Source: Shewanella sp. Choline-02u-19 (lineage in GTDB: Bacteria; Pseudomonadota; Gammaproteobacteria; Enterobacterales; Shewanellaceae). From it: 64,000 nt of DNA. Below are positions 27,956 through 36,423 of this stretch, one piece after another. Every line of letters starts with the position of its first letter. The first letter of the stretch is position 1. The stretch covers positions 806,001-870,000 of the forward strand of contig NZ_PJBE01000012.1 in the NCBI RefSeq assembly GCF_002836205.1, in the 5' to 3' direction. The notes below the pieces were generated by a model. The model ran no database searches and was not told where the DNA came from. It saw only the letters and a list, made by a program, of their open reading frames with translations. A program made the translations under genes and the position numbers.

Positions 27956-28729
27956 ATGAGTAACAAGATGAATGATAAAAAACTAGCCATCGTAGTCGGT
28001 GGATCAAGCGGCATCGGTCTGGCAACGGCTAGGCTGCTGCTAAAGCAGGGGGCAGATGTGATTATCATCGGCAACAATGTAGATAAACTCAATATTGCCG
28101 CCGCGCAGCTATCAGCTTTGGGCACCGTAAGCACAATACAAGCTGACCTGCAGCAGGCGACCGATGTAGAGCGATTAGCCACAGCGTTAAGCACACTTGA
28201 GCGTAAAATAGATTACTTAGTGAATGCGGCAGGTTACTTCAACCCAAAACCCTTCTTAGCGCATTCCTCTGCTGACTACGATATTTACATGCAACTCAAT
28301 AAAGCTCTGTTCCAAGTGTCGCAAGTGGTTGCGGGTAATATGCAGTTGCACGGTGGCGGCAGTATCGTCAATATAGGGTCTATGTGGGCTAAGCAAGCGG
28401 TTAAAGCCACGCCATCATCAGCATATTCAATGGCCAAAGCTGGATTACATGCACTGACACAACATATGGCGATGGAGCTGGCTGATAGCAATATCCGTGT
28501 GAATGCTGTTGCGCCAGCCGTGGTTAAAACACCCATCTATGCGGCGTTTATTAAGCCTGAAGAGTTGGACGAGGCTATCTCGGGATTCGATGCTTTTCAC
28601 CCTATTGGTAGAGTCGGTACTGCAATTGATGTGGCGCAAACGATTGTGCATCTATTATCAGATCAAGCAGCGTGGGTGACTGGGGCTATTTGGGATGTCG
28701 ATGGCGGCGTTATGGCAGGCCGTAATTAA
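27956..28729 (+). CDS. Short-chain dehydrogenase/reductase
   Basis: 257 aa from the ATG at 27956; a GTG three codons earlier is possible. The Rossmann motif GGSSGIG, the NAA motif (LVNAAGYF) and the catalytic YxxxK (YSMAK) with Ser upstream are all present, so it is a classical NAD(P)-dependent SDR. The C-terminal VTGAIWDVDGG is typical. The divergent HxlR regulator suggests induction by a small toxic aldehyde, quinone or similar. The substrate is unknown. Confidence 0.87.
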   Translation: MSNKMNDKKLAIVVGGSSGIGLATARLLLKQGADVIIIGNNVDKLNIAAAQLSALGTVSTIQADLQQATDVERLATALSTLERKIDYLVNAAGYFNPKPFLAHSSADYDIYMQLNKALFQVSQVVAGNMQLHGGGSIVNIGSMWAKQAVKATPSSAYSMAKAGLHALTQHMAMELADSNIRVNAVAPAVVKTPIYAAFIKPEELDEAISGFDAFHPIGRVGTAIDVAQTIVHLLSDQAAWVTGAIWDVDGGVMAGRN

Positions 28730-28762
28730 TCGTTATTTGAATAAAACGTTTAGGAGCTATTG

Positions 28763-29419
28763 ATGTTAAATATGGACTTAAGTCAAAAAGTGGTTATTAA
28801 AACCCAAGAATCACCCTGGTTAGACAGTCCTTCTCCTACGGTATTTCGTAAGCCGCTTGAACGCGCTGCAGCAGAAAGTGGCCATACGACCAGCATCGTT
28901 AAATATCAAGCTGGTGCTCGCTTTAAGCGTCACTCCCACCCTTATGGTGAAGAGATTTTAGTGCTGGAGGGAGTTTTCTCTGATGAGGAGGGTGATTATC
29001 CAGCGGGCACCTATATTCGTAACCCACCGGGGAGCGCTCATGCGCCGTATAGTGAAGATGGCTGTGTACTGCTGGTTAAGTTAAATCAGTTTGATAAACG
29101 TGATTTAAAGACCGTCAGGGTGAGCACTCAGACTCATGATTGGCGTCAAGGAATGGGCGGTTTACAGGTGATGCCTCTGCATGAGTTTGAGCATGAACAT
29201 GTGGCATTGGTAAAATGGCCTGCCGGAGAGCGTTTTCAAGTACATCGTCATTTTGGCGGCGAGGAGATCTTTGTTATTAGCGGTGAGTTTAACGATGAGC
29301 ATGGCACTTACCCGCAATACACTTGGTTGCGGAGCCCACATATGAGTGAGCATTTTCCTTTTGTTGAACAGGACACCATTATTTTTGTCAAAACGGGGCA
29401 TCTCTACCTTGCAGAGTAA
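28763..29419 (+). CDS. Bicupin protein, ChrR-like cupin domains
   Basis: 218 aa from the ATG at 28763, preceded by AGGAG at good distance (a TTG one codon earlier is unlikely). Two cupin repeats are seen, each with the metal-binding pattern: HSHPYGEE ... HAP in the first (about 55-105) and HRHFGGEE ... EHF in the second (about 160-205). Such two-domain proteins resemble the metal-binding part of anti-sigma factor ChrR or 2,4-dihydroxyacetophenone-type dioxygenases. It lies 33 bp after the SDR gene and probably shares its transcript. Confidence 0.78.
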   Translation: MLNMDLSQKVVIKTQESPWLDSPSPTVFRKPLERAAAESGHTTSIVKYQAGARFKRHSHPYGEEILVLEGVFSDEEGDYPAGTYIRNPPGSAHAPYSEDGCVLLVKLNQFDKRDLKTVRVSTQTHDWRQGMGGLQVMPLHEFEHEHVALVKWPAGERFQVHRHFGGEEIFVISGEFNDEHGTYPQYTWLRSPHMSEHFPFVEQDTIIFVKTGHLYLAE

Positions 29420-29437
29420 GTGTTAACTGTTCAGTGC

Positions 29438-29731
29438 TTAACATTTCTCGTCGGTACAACACTCTTCTTGCAGAAATGAAATTAGCCCGTCTAAGCAATC
29501 AAATTGAGGGATACAATGCAACACTCGTCCCTCTCTTTGCTGTTTCACGAGTCCCGCAGACATTAAGCTTGAGAGGTGATGTGACAAGGTTGAATTAGGG
29601 ATCTGTAATGTTTCTTGCAGTTGCCCGACTGGTAAGCCTGCATATCCCGCTTTTACAAGACAGCGAAACAACGTCAATCTCGTTGGGTGTCCAAGTTCTT
29701 TTAGTGCTTTGGCCGCGACGTCAATGTTCAT
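29438..29731 (-). CDS. ArsR/SmtB family transcriptional regulator
   Basis: A 97-aa winged-helix protein with the ArsR helix-turn-helix (NSTLSHHLSSLMSAGLV) and beta-wing (EGRVLHCIP). The C-terminus is unusually Cys-rich (EECCTDEKC), which could form a metal or metalloid site, though not the classical helix-3 CxC of ArsR. It faces away from the bicupin gene and its upstream region carries two palindromes, so it is probably autoregulated. Confidence 0.85.
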   Translation of the reverse strand: MNIDVAAKALKELGHPTRLTLFRCLVKAGYAGLPVGQLQETLQIPNSTLSHHLSSLMSAGLVKQQREGRVLHCIPQFDCLDGLISFLQEECCTDEKC

Positions 29732-29756
29732 AAGCTCAATTCAGTTGGTTTACGCT

Positions 29757-29777
29757 AGACACTTGATTGAAGTGTCT
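29757..29777. promoter_or_regulatory. Palindrome 1 upstream of arsR-like gene
   Basis: AGACACTT (29757-29764) and AAGTGTCT (29770-29777) form an 8-bp inverted repeat around 5 bp, 25 bp upstream of the regulator start. Confidence 0.55.
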
Positions 29778-29780
29778 ATG

Positions 29781-29798
29781 TTTCGGTAATTACCGAAA
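29781..29798. promoter_or_regulatory. Palindrome 2 upstream of arsR-like gene
   Basis: TTTCGGTAATTACCGAAA is a perfect 18-bp palindrome 50 bp upstream of the regulator start. Size and symmetry suit an ArsR dimer operator. Confidence 0.6.
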
Positions 29799-29858
29799 TA
29801 ATAGCAGGATATACTCGGCCAATGAAGGGTTATTTCATTAGCCGGCGATTAAGGCGCG

Positions 29859-30350
29859 TTATTTTCTCGGTGGTTTCTCTGAGATCCATAATTTAATCGA
29901 TCCCCGCACCACAACTACACCTTCTGTGTCGTAAGCCGTGACAGCGACTAACATATCACCCACAGCCCATTGCTCAGGCGTAACTTCTGCCACACAGGTG
30001 ATGTCGCTACCCGCTTTAGCGGTGTAATCAACACTCATCCCCTTTGGGATCCAGCGTAAATGGTTTGGAATAGAGGCTTCGGCCATCGTGCCCATCGCCA
30101 TCTCAAGGCCGTTACAGATCGCTATAACATGTACCGTTTTAATATGATTTTGAACTGATTTGCGTTTTTTAATGAGACAAACGCATTTATTCACTTTTAA
30201 TTCACTAATAAAAGGGTTAACTGTACCGAAGTAAGGCGCCATTCGGCAGACCATGAGTGAAAATATCTTATTGCCAAAGGGCAATCGGGTCACACGCCTG
30301 TAGAGTGACATCACTTTTGTCGGCTTGTTGTTGTGGACTGAGTTGCTCAT
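29859..30350 (-). CDS. DUF4442 hotdog-fold thioesterase-like protein
   Basis: A 163-aa soluble protein with the hotdog-fold pattern of DUF4442/PaaI-type proteins: the central helix motif AICNGLEMAMGTMAE, followed by the strands MSVDYTAKAGSDI and VAVTAYDTEGVVVVRG. Members are thought to hydrolyse acyl-CoA thioesters. The catalytic acid is probably the Glu in NGLEMA. It stands alone, divergent from the DUF368 gene. Confidence 0.8.
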   Translation of the reverse strand: MSNSVHNNKPTKVMSLYRRVTRLPFGNKIFSLMVCRMAPYFGTVNPFISELKVNKCVCLIKKRKSVQNHIKTVHVIAICNGLEMAMGTMAEASIPNHLRWIPKGMSVDYTAKAGSDITCVAEVTPEQWAVGDMLVAVTAYDTEGVVVVRGSIKLWISEKPPRK

Positions 30351-30424
30351 CTTCTTCCTTGTGAACCTTTACTGGTCGGATGAGATTAACATTGAATTAA
30401 CATCAATTACTAGCGTCAGATTAT

Positions 30425-30462
30425 ATACAAAGGGAAATGGCAAACTTCATTTCCCTTTGTAT
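30425..30462. promoter_or_regulatory. 15-bp perfect inverted repeat upstream of the DUF368 gene
   Basis: ATACAAAGGGAAATG (30425-30439) and CATTTCCCTTTGTAT (30448-30462) flank 8 bp. The right arm ends 12 bp before a TATAAT hexamer at 30475, so the repeat overlaps the -35 region. No T run follows on either strand, which argues for an operator rather than a terminator. Confidence 0.55.
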
Positions 30463-30474
30463 GGGATTGAGACG

Positions 30475-30480
30475 TATAAT
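30475..30480 (+). promoter_or_regulatory. Promoter -10 hexamer
   Basis: A perfect TATAAT lies 44 bp upstream of the GTG start of the DUF368 gene. No good -35 is visible at 17 bp, where the inverted repeat lies, so activation or repression through the repeat is possible. Confidence 0.5.
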
Positions 30481-30518
30481 TTTGCGGGTAATTAGTTTTG
30501 ATTGAATTAGGGAATAAA

Positions 30519-31436
30519 GTGAATTATTTAAAGACCTACCTTAAAGGGATGGCAATGGGCGCAGCAGATGTTGTACCGGGTGTTTCGGGCGGTACTATCG
30601 CCTTTATTACAGGTATTTTAGATACCTTGCTAGAGAGTATTGGCAGGATCAGCCCCTCTTTGATTTCAATTATTAGAAAACAGGGTGTTAAAGCGGCTTT
30701 TTCACATATCAATGGGCCTTTTTTGGTCTGTGTTTTCGGTGGGATCCTAACCAGTATTTTTACCCTGGCGCGGCTAATTACTTATCTGCTGCATAACCAC
30801 CCCATTCCTGTTTGGTCTTTCTTCTTTGGGCTTATCCTTATCTCAGTCGTACATATGCTCAAGCAGGTCAAAGGTGTTACAGCGGCAAGAGTGGTGTTAT
30901 TTGGCCTAGGTTTTGTTATCGCATGGGGGATAACCATGCTAAAGCCTATTGCCCTTGAAATGACCTACTTAAATGTATTTTTTGGTGGCTGTATCGCGAT
31001 TACAGCAATGATTTTACCGGGGATCTCAGGGAGCTTTATCTTATTGCTATTGGGGTTGTATACCTCGGTTATGGGCGCGGTGAAGAGTTTTGATATAGGC
31101 ATTATAGTCACCTTTGCTGTAGGCGCCGTTATTGGGTTATTAAGCTTTAGCCGGGTGTTATCGCTATTGCTACGTAAATACCATGACGCAACGTTAGTGT
31201 TTTTAACCGGGTTAATGCTGGGGACGTTAGGTAAGATCTGGCCTTGGAAAGAGGTGCTCAGTTTTCGAGAAAACTCTAAAGGAGAGATGGTGCCGCTGGA
31301 TGAACGTATCCTATCGCCATTGCAGTATGAACACCTAACGGGACAAGCGTCATTGCTTACCTATGCCGTTATCGCCATGTTAGCCGGTATCTTAGTGGTA
31401 TGGGGTTTAGAACGCTTTGCTAATAAAGAACGTTAA
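30519..31436 (+). CDS. DUF368 polyprenyl-phosphate transporter (PopT type)
   Basis: 305 aa from the GTG at 30519, which has an AGGGA ribosome site; a TTG at 30498 would add seven residues. The family signature is clear: GMAMGAADVVPGVSGGT at the N-terminus and ILPGISGSFILLLLG in the middle, an internal duplication, with about eight to nine membrane segments. DUF368 proteins (named PopT) were recently linked to recycling undecaprenyl phosphate across the inner membrane and to fitness at alkaline pH in Vibrio cholerae and Staphylococcus aureus. This fits a marine host. A terminator follows. Confidence 0.85.
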   Translation: MNYLKTYLKGMAMGAADVVPGVSGGTIAFITGILDTLLESIGRISPSLISIIRKQGVKAAFSHINGPFLVCVFGGILTSIFTLARLITYLLHNHPIPVWSFFFGLILISVVHMLKQVKGVTAARVVLFGLGFVIAWGITMLKPIALEMTYLNVFFGGCIAITAMILPGISGSFILLLLGLYTSVMGAVKSFDIGIIVTFAVGAVIGLLSFSRVLSLLLRKYHDATLVFLTGLMLGTLGKIWPWKEVLSFRENSKGEMVPLDERILSPLQYEHLTGQASLLTYAVIAMLAGILVVWGLERFANKER

Positions 31437-31501
31437 GAAGGATTGTAGATAAAGAGCGCTAAGAATAAGGCTAACAAGCTCAAATCTGCTTATTAATCAA
31501 T

Positions 31502-31531
31502 AAAAACGCCAGCAATTAGCTGGCGTTTTTA
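31502..31531 (+). terminator. Terminator after the DUF368 gene
   Basis: AAAAACGCCAGC / GCTGGCGTTTTT with a 5-nt loop, 12-bp perfect stem ending in T residues. Confidence 0.9.
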
Positions 31532-31570
31532 TTGCCAAAATTCAAAGGAGTGCCATACTGAATTTCACAC

Positions 31571-31597
31571 TTGTACAAAAAAGTGATCCTTGTACAA
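31571..31597. promoter_or_regulatory. Twin TTGTACAA operator of the photolyase operon
   Basis: TTGTACAA occurs at 31571-31578 and 31590-31597, extended to ACTTGTACAA and TTGTACAAGT, an inverted repeat spaced 19 bp centre to centre. It is 41 bp before the first gene of the operon, whose second gene encodes a MerR/LitR-like regulator. Twin TGTACA half-sites are the kind of operator reported for light-responsive LitR/PplR regulators (from memory), so this is the likely binding site of that regulator. Confidence 0.7.
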
Positions 31598-31637
31598 GTA
31601 TGCTGCGTAATGACTTCAAAATTAAGGGAGTAATATC

Positions 31638-32594
31638 ATGAGCCATTTTAATTCAGACAAAATTCAAATCGGGATTAGCGCCTGCTTACTTGGAGAGAAA
31701 GTCCGTTTCGACGGCGGACATAAAGCATCAGGCTATTGCCGCAAAGAGATAGCCCCTCATTTTGATTATGTCCCTGTATGCCCTGAAATGGCGATAGGTA
31801 TGGGCGCGCCAAGAAAGTCGGTTCGACTTGAAAAAGACGGTGACGTTATTTATGTTAAAAGTGCCGATGGCTCAATTGATGTTACCGATAAACTAAATGA
31901 ATTCAGCACAAAAAAAGTGGAACAACTTGGCTTTTTGGGGGGGTACATTCTGTGTGCTAAATCGCCAACGTGCGGTATGGAACGTGTGACGGAATACAAG
32001 CTCGGGACTAATAATGGCTGGAAATCAGGCATTGGCGTTTATGCGCGTAAGTTGATGGAACGTTATCCTCTATTACCTGTTGAGGAGGAGGGCAGGCTAC
32101 ATGATCTGGTTATTCGTGAGAATTTTTTCACTCGCGTTTACGCATATCATGATTGGCATTGCCTGCAGGCGTCTGGTTTTACTAAGAGTAATGTCTTAAA
32201 TTTCCACGTGCGTTATAAATACATGCTAATGGCGCATAGTCCGAAACTGTATCGCGAGCTGGGACCGTTACTAGCGGATATGACCGGTGATTTAGAGAAA
32301 ATTGCTGAAGAGTATTTCACTGGCTTTATGCAGATCCTTAAGATTAAAGCGACTCGAAAGAATCACACCAGTGCGCTACAGCACATGCAAGGCTACTTTA
32401 AAAAACACTTATCGAGTGCGCAGAAAGAGGAGCTAGCTGAATCAATCTTAAAGTATAACCAAGGTTTGCAACCCATCTTGGTACCAATGACCTTGATTAA
32501 CCATTATATCCGTGAGTTTCCAACGCCTTATATTGAGAATCAAGTCTATCTGAATCCGCATCCAGAAGAGCTTAAACTGCGTTACGCGTACTAA
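31638..32594 (+). CDS. DUF523-DUF1722 protein (YbgA fused to TudS-like domain)
   Basis: A 318-aa protein of two domains. Residues 9-155 form a DUF523 domain, with Cys16 (ISACLLGE), a Cys in VPVCPE and a Cys pair in CAKSPTCGME; in TudS, a DUF523 enzyme, such cysteines hold a [4Fe-4S] cluster for desulfuration of thiouracil. Residues 175-310 form a DUF1722/YbgA domain. YbgA genes are often adjacent to photolyase genes, as here. It is the first gene of the eleven-gene operon and sits behind the twin TTGTACAA site. A strong AAGGGAG ribosome site precedes the ATG. Confidence 0.85.
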   Translation: MSHFNSDKIQIGISACLLGEKVRFDGGHKASGYCRKEIAPHFDYVPVCPEMAIGMGAPRKSVRLEKDGDVIYVKSADGSIDVTDKLNEFSTKKVEQLGFLGGYILCAKSPTCGMERVTEYKLGTNNGWKSGIGVYARKLMERYPLLPVEEEGRLHDLVIRENFFTRVYAYHDWHCLQASGFTKSNVLNFHVRYKYMLMAHSPKLYRELGPLLADMTGDLEKIAEEYFTGFMQILKIKATRKNHTSALQHMQGYFKKHLSSAQKEELAESILKYNQGLQPILVPMTLINHYIREFPTPYIENQVYLNPHPEELKLRYAY

Positions 32595-32610
32595 GTTAGC
32601 GGGCACAATT

Positions 32611-33594
32611 ATGACTCCGGTTAAGCCTTTCATTGCGGAAGATAAGTGGCTCACTATAGGTGAAGCCGCTGACCGTACTGGGGTTAATCCAGTGACATTA
32701 AGAGCGTGGCAACGCCGTTATGGTTTAGTTGTCCCTAAGCGAACAGTAAAGGGGCACCGGCTTTATAGCCACGCACACTTAATGCAAATCGAAGAGATCC
32801 TTTATTGGCTCAATAAAGGGGTCTCTATTAGTAAAGTAAAACCCTTTCTTAAGGCTTCAGTTATCAAAGCGGCGGCCAAACCTCTGGCTAACAATACCTC
32901 GCTGAGTGCTGTTGAGATGAGTTTTTGGCAGGAAAATATCATCTTTTTGAATCAGTGCTGTATTGATTTTAATGCCACTGACTTACATAAAAAATTAAAC
33001 GTATTAACAGCGCTCTACCCATTTAGCGTGTTAAAAACATGCCTTTACTGGCCCTGGTTAAGTGGACATGAAGCAACGATGGGAGAGCGAAAGGATGCTG
33101 CAAGTATTCAAGCTTGGCTCAGTAATGAATTGGCAGCCCATTTCTCGGCGCGGCGGTTGGCATTGCTACAAGAAGATAGCTTAGCCATGACGCTATTGGT
33201 CTGTATTGGCAAGGAACCCCATTGGAGTCCATTGATGCTTTCTGCCGAACTGAGTGCCTATAAAGTGAAACATCAACAGATTAATATTACCAAGGTTAGT
33301 GAGTTGGGGTTTATTGCCCAACGAATACCCTCGAGACAGATACTGCTGATCGCTCACCCCCAGTTTAATAATGTCGATAGACGAGAGTTTGAGCTGCTGA
33401 TGCAATCCAATCTTGGCAGTATCAATCTGGTGGGGATCTATGCCAAAAGCGTGAATCAACGCTTGGGCCTAAGTCATCTCAGTATTAAAGACATTGTGGC
33501 TAAGGATGGGGTAGTGAATAGCATTGTTGATACCGATATCGAAATAATGACACCGAACAATGAGACAAGATTAAGTGGAAACAAGGATGACTAA
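32611..33594 (+). CDS. MerR/LitR-like regulator with divergent sensor domain
   Basis: A 327-aa protein. Residues 13-85 form a MerR winged helix (TIGEAADRTGVNPVTLRAWQRRYGL), the type seen in CarA/CarH/LitR rather than metal-sensing MerR. The rest (about 100-300) has the size and pattern of the helical plus Rossmann B12-binding domains of that family. H204 in EPHWSP could match the cobalamin-ligating His of the E/DxHxxG motif, but the following Gly is Pro, and the cap motif QEH appears as QAW (167-169). It lies 17 bp after the DUF523 gene and 2 bp before phrB. The likely role is light-dependent repression of the operon. Confidence 0.75.
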   Translation: MTPVKPFIAEDKWLTIGEAADRTGVNPVTLRAWQRRYGLVVPKRTVKGHRLYSHAHLMQIEEILYWLNKGVSISKVKPFLKASVIKAAAKPLANNTSLSAVEMSFWQENIIFLNQCCIDFNATDLHKKLNVLTALYPFSVLKTCLYWPWLSGHEATMGERKDAASIQAWLSNELAAHFSARRLALLQEDSLAMTLLVCIGKEPHWSPLMLSAELSAYKVKHQQINITKVSELGFIAQRIPSRQILLIAHPQFNNVDRREFELLMQSNLGSINLVGIYAKSVNQRLGLSHLSIKDIVAKDGVVNSIVDTDIEIMTPNNETRLSGNKDD

Positions 33595-33596
33595 TT

Positions 33597-35069
33597 ATGG
33601 CGGCTGAAAAGGTAAATACACTGGTTTGGTTTCGAAGCGATCTGCGGGTGCAAGATAACCAAACATTAATGGCGGCTTGCGAACATGCAGTAAGCAAGGG
33701 CCTGTTGCTGCGGGCTATTTTTATTGCTACGCCGCAGCAGTGGCTGCAACATGATGTAGCGCCAATTCAGTTGGACTTTATCGAACGGCAGCTAAATGAA
33801 TTGGCTGTCGCTCTTGCCGCCCTTGGGATCCCGTTGGACGTTTATCACCTTAATACCTTTGACGATATTCCAGCATATCTAAAACAATATGTTGAGCAGT
33901 GGCAGGTCGATAGTGTATTTGCCAGCAGTGAGCCTGAGTTTAATGAGTGTCAGCGCGATCTCGCTGTCGCCGCAAAGGTGAATTTAAGCCTATATCAGCA
34001 GCATTGCCTGTTAGCCCCATTGAGCGTGCTCAACTTAGCGGGAAAGATGTATAAGGTCTTTACCCCGTTTGGTAAAAAGTGGCGTGAAATAGCCAGATTT
34101 AAGCCAATACACACACTCGTTACTCCTAATGCAATCGCTGCGCCTATCAGGGTGACTGAGCCCGTTCGACTGCAGTGTGCAAAAGTGTGCAGCAAAGCTT
34201 GGGCTGTTGGAGAACATGCGGCGTTAGCCCAATTACGAGAATTCGCGTTAACTAAAGCGGCAGACTATAAGGCGTTTAGAGACTTTCCTGCAATTGATGG
34301 CACCAGCCAAATATCGGCCTATCTCGCTGTCGGCATTCTCAGTTCACGTCAATGCATTGTGGCCCTGCTCAGTCATTATCCCGATGCATTAGTCCACGAT
34401 GAAAGCCCCGGCCGTTGCTGGCTAAATGAGATCATCTGGCGAGAGTTTTATCGTCACTTGCTGGTGGCCTTTCCTCGGCTTTCAAAAGCGCAGAACTTTA
34501 ATCCATTAGCCGACAATATCGTTTGGCGAAATAATGAAACAGAGTTTAAAGCTTGGTGTGATGGCCGCACCGGATATCCACTGGTGGATGCGGCGATGCG
34601 TCAGCTAAATCAAACAGGTTGGATGCATAACCGTTTAAGGATGGTAGTCGCGAGCTTTCTGACTAAACATCTGCTGATTGATTGGCGCTGGGGCGAACGT
34701 TACTTCAGGCAGAAACTTATCGATGGTGACTTGGCCGCCAATAATGGTGGTTGGCAATGGTCTGCGGGCACAGGTTGTGACGCTCAACCCTATTTCAGAG
34801 TATTTAATCCGATTTCACAATGTGAAAAGTTTGATCCTACTGGTGAGTTTATTCGTAACTATCTACCAGAGCTTGAAGGTGTGGATTTGAAGTTAATTCA
34901 TAAACTTAAAATACCGACCCAAGCGCAACTTTTTTCAGATAGTCACTATATTTGCCCGATCGTCGATCACAAACTTGCCCGTGAGCGAGCGTTAAAAGAG
35001 TTGGCTGCGATGAAACGCGGTAACAACCCAGTGGCAGCGATAGATTTAGATAAGGAGATTTTCGGATGA
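33597..35069 (+). CDS. phrB: Deoxyribodipyrimidine photolyase (CPD, class I)
   Basis: A 490-aa flavoprotein of normal length. The N-terminal antenna domain opens with TLVWFRSDLRVQDN; the C-terminal FAD domain carries WLNEIIWREFYRH, TGYPLVDAAMRQLNQTGWMHNR and the WxWSAGTG...FRVFNP stretch of class I CPD photolyases. It uses blue light to split cyclobutane pyrimidine dimers. It sits third in the operon; its stop overlaps the next start by four bases. Confidence 0.94.
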   Translation: MAAEKVNTLVWFRSDLRVQDNQTLMAACEHAVSKGLLLRAIFIATPQQWLQHDVAPIQLDFIERQLNELAVALAALGIPLDVYHLNTFDDIPAYLKQYVEQWQVDSVFASSEPEFNECQRDLAVAAKVNLSLYQQHCLLAPLSVLNLAGKMYKVFTPFGKKWREIARFKPIHTLVTPNAIAAPIRVTEPVRLQCAKVCSKAWAVGEHAALAQLREFALTKAADYKAFRDFPAIDGTSQISAYLAVGILSSRQCIVALLSHYPDALVHDESPGRCWLNEIIWREFYRHLLVAFPRLSKAQNFNPLADNIVWRNNETEFKAWCDGRTGYPLVDAAMRQLNQTGWMHNRLRMVVASFLTKHLLIDWRWGERYFRQKLIDGDLAANNGGWQWSAGTGCDAQPYFRVFNPISQCEKFDPTGEFIRNYLPELEGVDLKLIHKLKIPTQAQLFSDSHYICPIVDHKLARERALKELAAMKRGNNPVAAIDLDKEIFG

Positions 35070-35599
35070 CAATCACTGCAGATACAACCATGGAAGTTTC
35101 GGTCGCCGCAATGAGCGCCGTCAATAATAGCGCTAATGCGATATTAGACAGCCAACAAGCCAGTGTCGATATCCTGTCTCAAGAGATTATTGAGCGCTTT
35201 GTCTCTGTCTATCAACAGCTCAATAAAGACAACCTAGGGTTACTTGGTGATATCTACTCGGAAGACATTTGTTTTATTGATCCACTGCATAAAATTGCTG
35301 GGTTAACCGCACTAACAAGTTACTTTGAAACGCTTTATCAAAATGTTGAATCGATAGATTTTGTTATACATCAAGTGGTGCGAGATGACGGTGCTGCAGC
35401 ATTAAAATGGACCATGAACTTAGTTCACCCTAAGCTGAATGCGGGTAACGGCATTAGCGTTGATGGCATGAGTTTACTGATGTTTACCGATAAAATTCAT
35501 CATCATCAAGACTATTTTGATCTCGGTGCAATGCTTTATGAACAGCTGCCTATCGTTGGTGGATTAATTGGTTTTATCAAGTCAAAGGTGGCTAAATGA
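35066..35599 (+). CDS. NTF2/SnoaL-like protein of the photolyase operon
   Basis: A 177-aa protein with an NTF2-like cone fold at about residues 45-165; the first 40 residues look unstructured, and a later start is possible. NTF2-like proteins of this kind commonly accompany photolyase, SDR and Cfa-like genes in such clusters. Catalytic residues are not evident. ATGA overlaps on both sides couple it to phrB and the SDR gene. Confidence 0.72.
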   Translation: MTITADTTMEVSVAAMSAVNNSANAILDSQQASVDILSQEIIERFVSVYQQLNKDNLGLLGDIYSEDICFIDPLHKIAGLTALTSYFETLYQNVESIDFVIHQVVRDDGAAALKWTMNLVHPKLNAGNGISVDGMSLLMFTDKIHHHQDYFDLGAMLYEQLPIVGGLIGFIKSKVAK

Positions 35600-36423
35600 C
35601 CACTCTGACAGAGGCAACCCAAACACAAAAAAGCGTGCTGATCACAGGTGCGAGTTCAGGCATAGGCTTGCAACTGGCTCATGACTATTTAGCGCAAGGC
35701 TGGCAAGTCTATGCCTGTGGCCGTAATGAGCAAGGGCTAGCCACGCTTGCTGGCGCAAAGAAGCTGTTATTTGATATTAATGATACTGACGCCATCGGCG
35801 TACAAGCCGACTTGATAAAAGCAGATAAAATGCAGCTCGACTTAGTCATCTTGAATGCAGGGACCTGTGAGTATGTTGATGATGCTATCCATTTTGACGG
35901 CCAGTTATTCGAGCGAGTCATTCGCACCAATGTGATCTCTATGGGGCACTGTTTAGCGGCTTTTATACCCTTAATTAAAACGGGAGGGCGTATTGGCTTA
36001 ATGGGCTCCAGTGCGGTATATCTGCCATTTCCAAGGGCTGAGGCATATGGTGCATCAAAGGCGGCAGTGCAATATTTGGCCAGTAGTTTGTCGCTGGATC
36101 TAAAGCCTCATGGCATTGGCGTGAGTGTTATTTGCCCTGGGTTTGTAAAGACCCCACTCACTGATAAAAATAATTTTGCGATGCCAATGCAGCAAACGCC
36201 TATTCAAGCGTCAGTAGCAATAAGACAAGGTCTTGATAAAGGCCGTCAAGAGATACACTTTCCACGTCGCTTTACCCTCATTTTAAAATTTATATCCTTG
36301 TTGCCCCGCGGTATTTGGCAAAAAATGGTCCAGCCAAGTCAAGCATCAGCTGTGGAACAAGTGACTGAGCCTGAGGCTAACCCGCATTCAAATAAGCCGA
36401 CAGATAATAGGAAGGTGCGCTAA
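35596..36423 (+). CDS. Short-chain dehydrogenase/reductase of the photolyase operon
   Basis: A 275-aa SDR with the TGASSGIG cofactor motif, NAG (LILNAGT) and the catalytic Ser plus YGASK. The C-terminal 60 residues are extended and include a hydrophobic stretch (RFTLILKFISLLPRGIW) that could bind the membrane face, which suits a lipid substrate. It overlaps the next gene by one base. Confidence 0.82.
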   Translation: MTTLTEATQTQKSVLITGASSGIGLQLAHDYLAQGWQVYACGRNEQGLATLAGAKKLLFDINDTDAIGVQADLIKADKMQLDLVILNAGTCEYVDDAIHFDGQLFERVIRTNVISMGHCLAAFIPLIKTGGRIGLMGSSAVYLPFPRAEAYGASKAAVQYLASSLSLDLKPHGIGVSVICPGFVKTPLTDKNNFAMPMQQTPIQASVAIRQGLDKGRQEIHFPRRFTLILKFISLLPRGIWQKMVQPSQASAVEQVTEPEANPHSNKPTDNRKVR

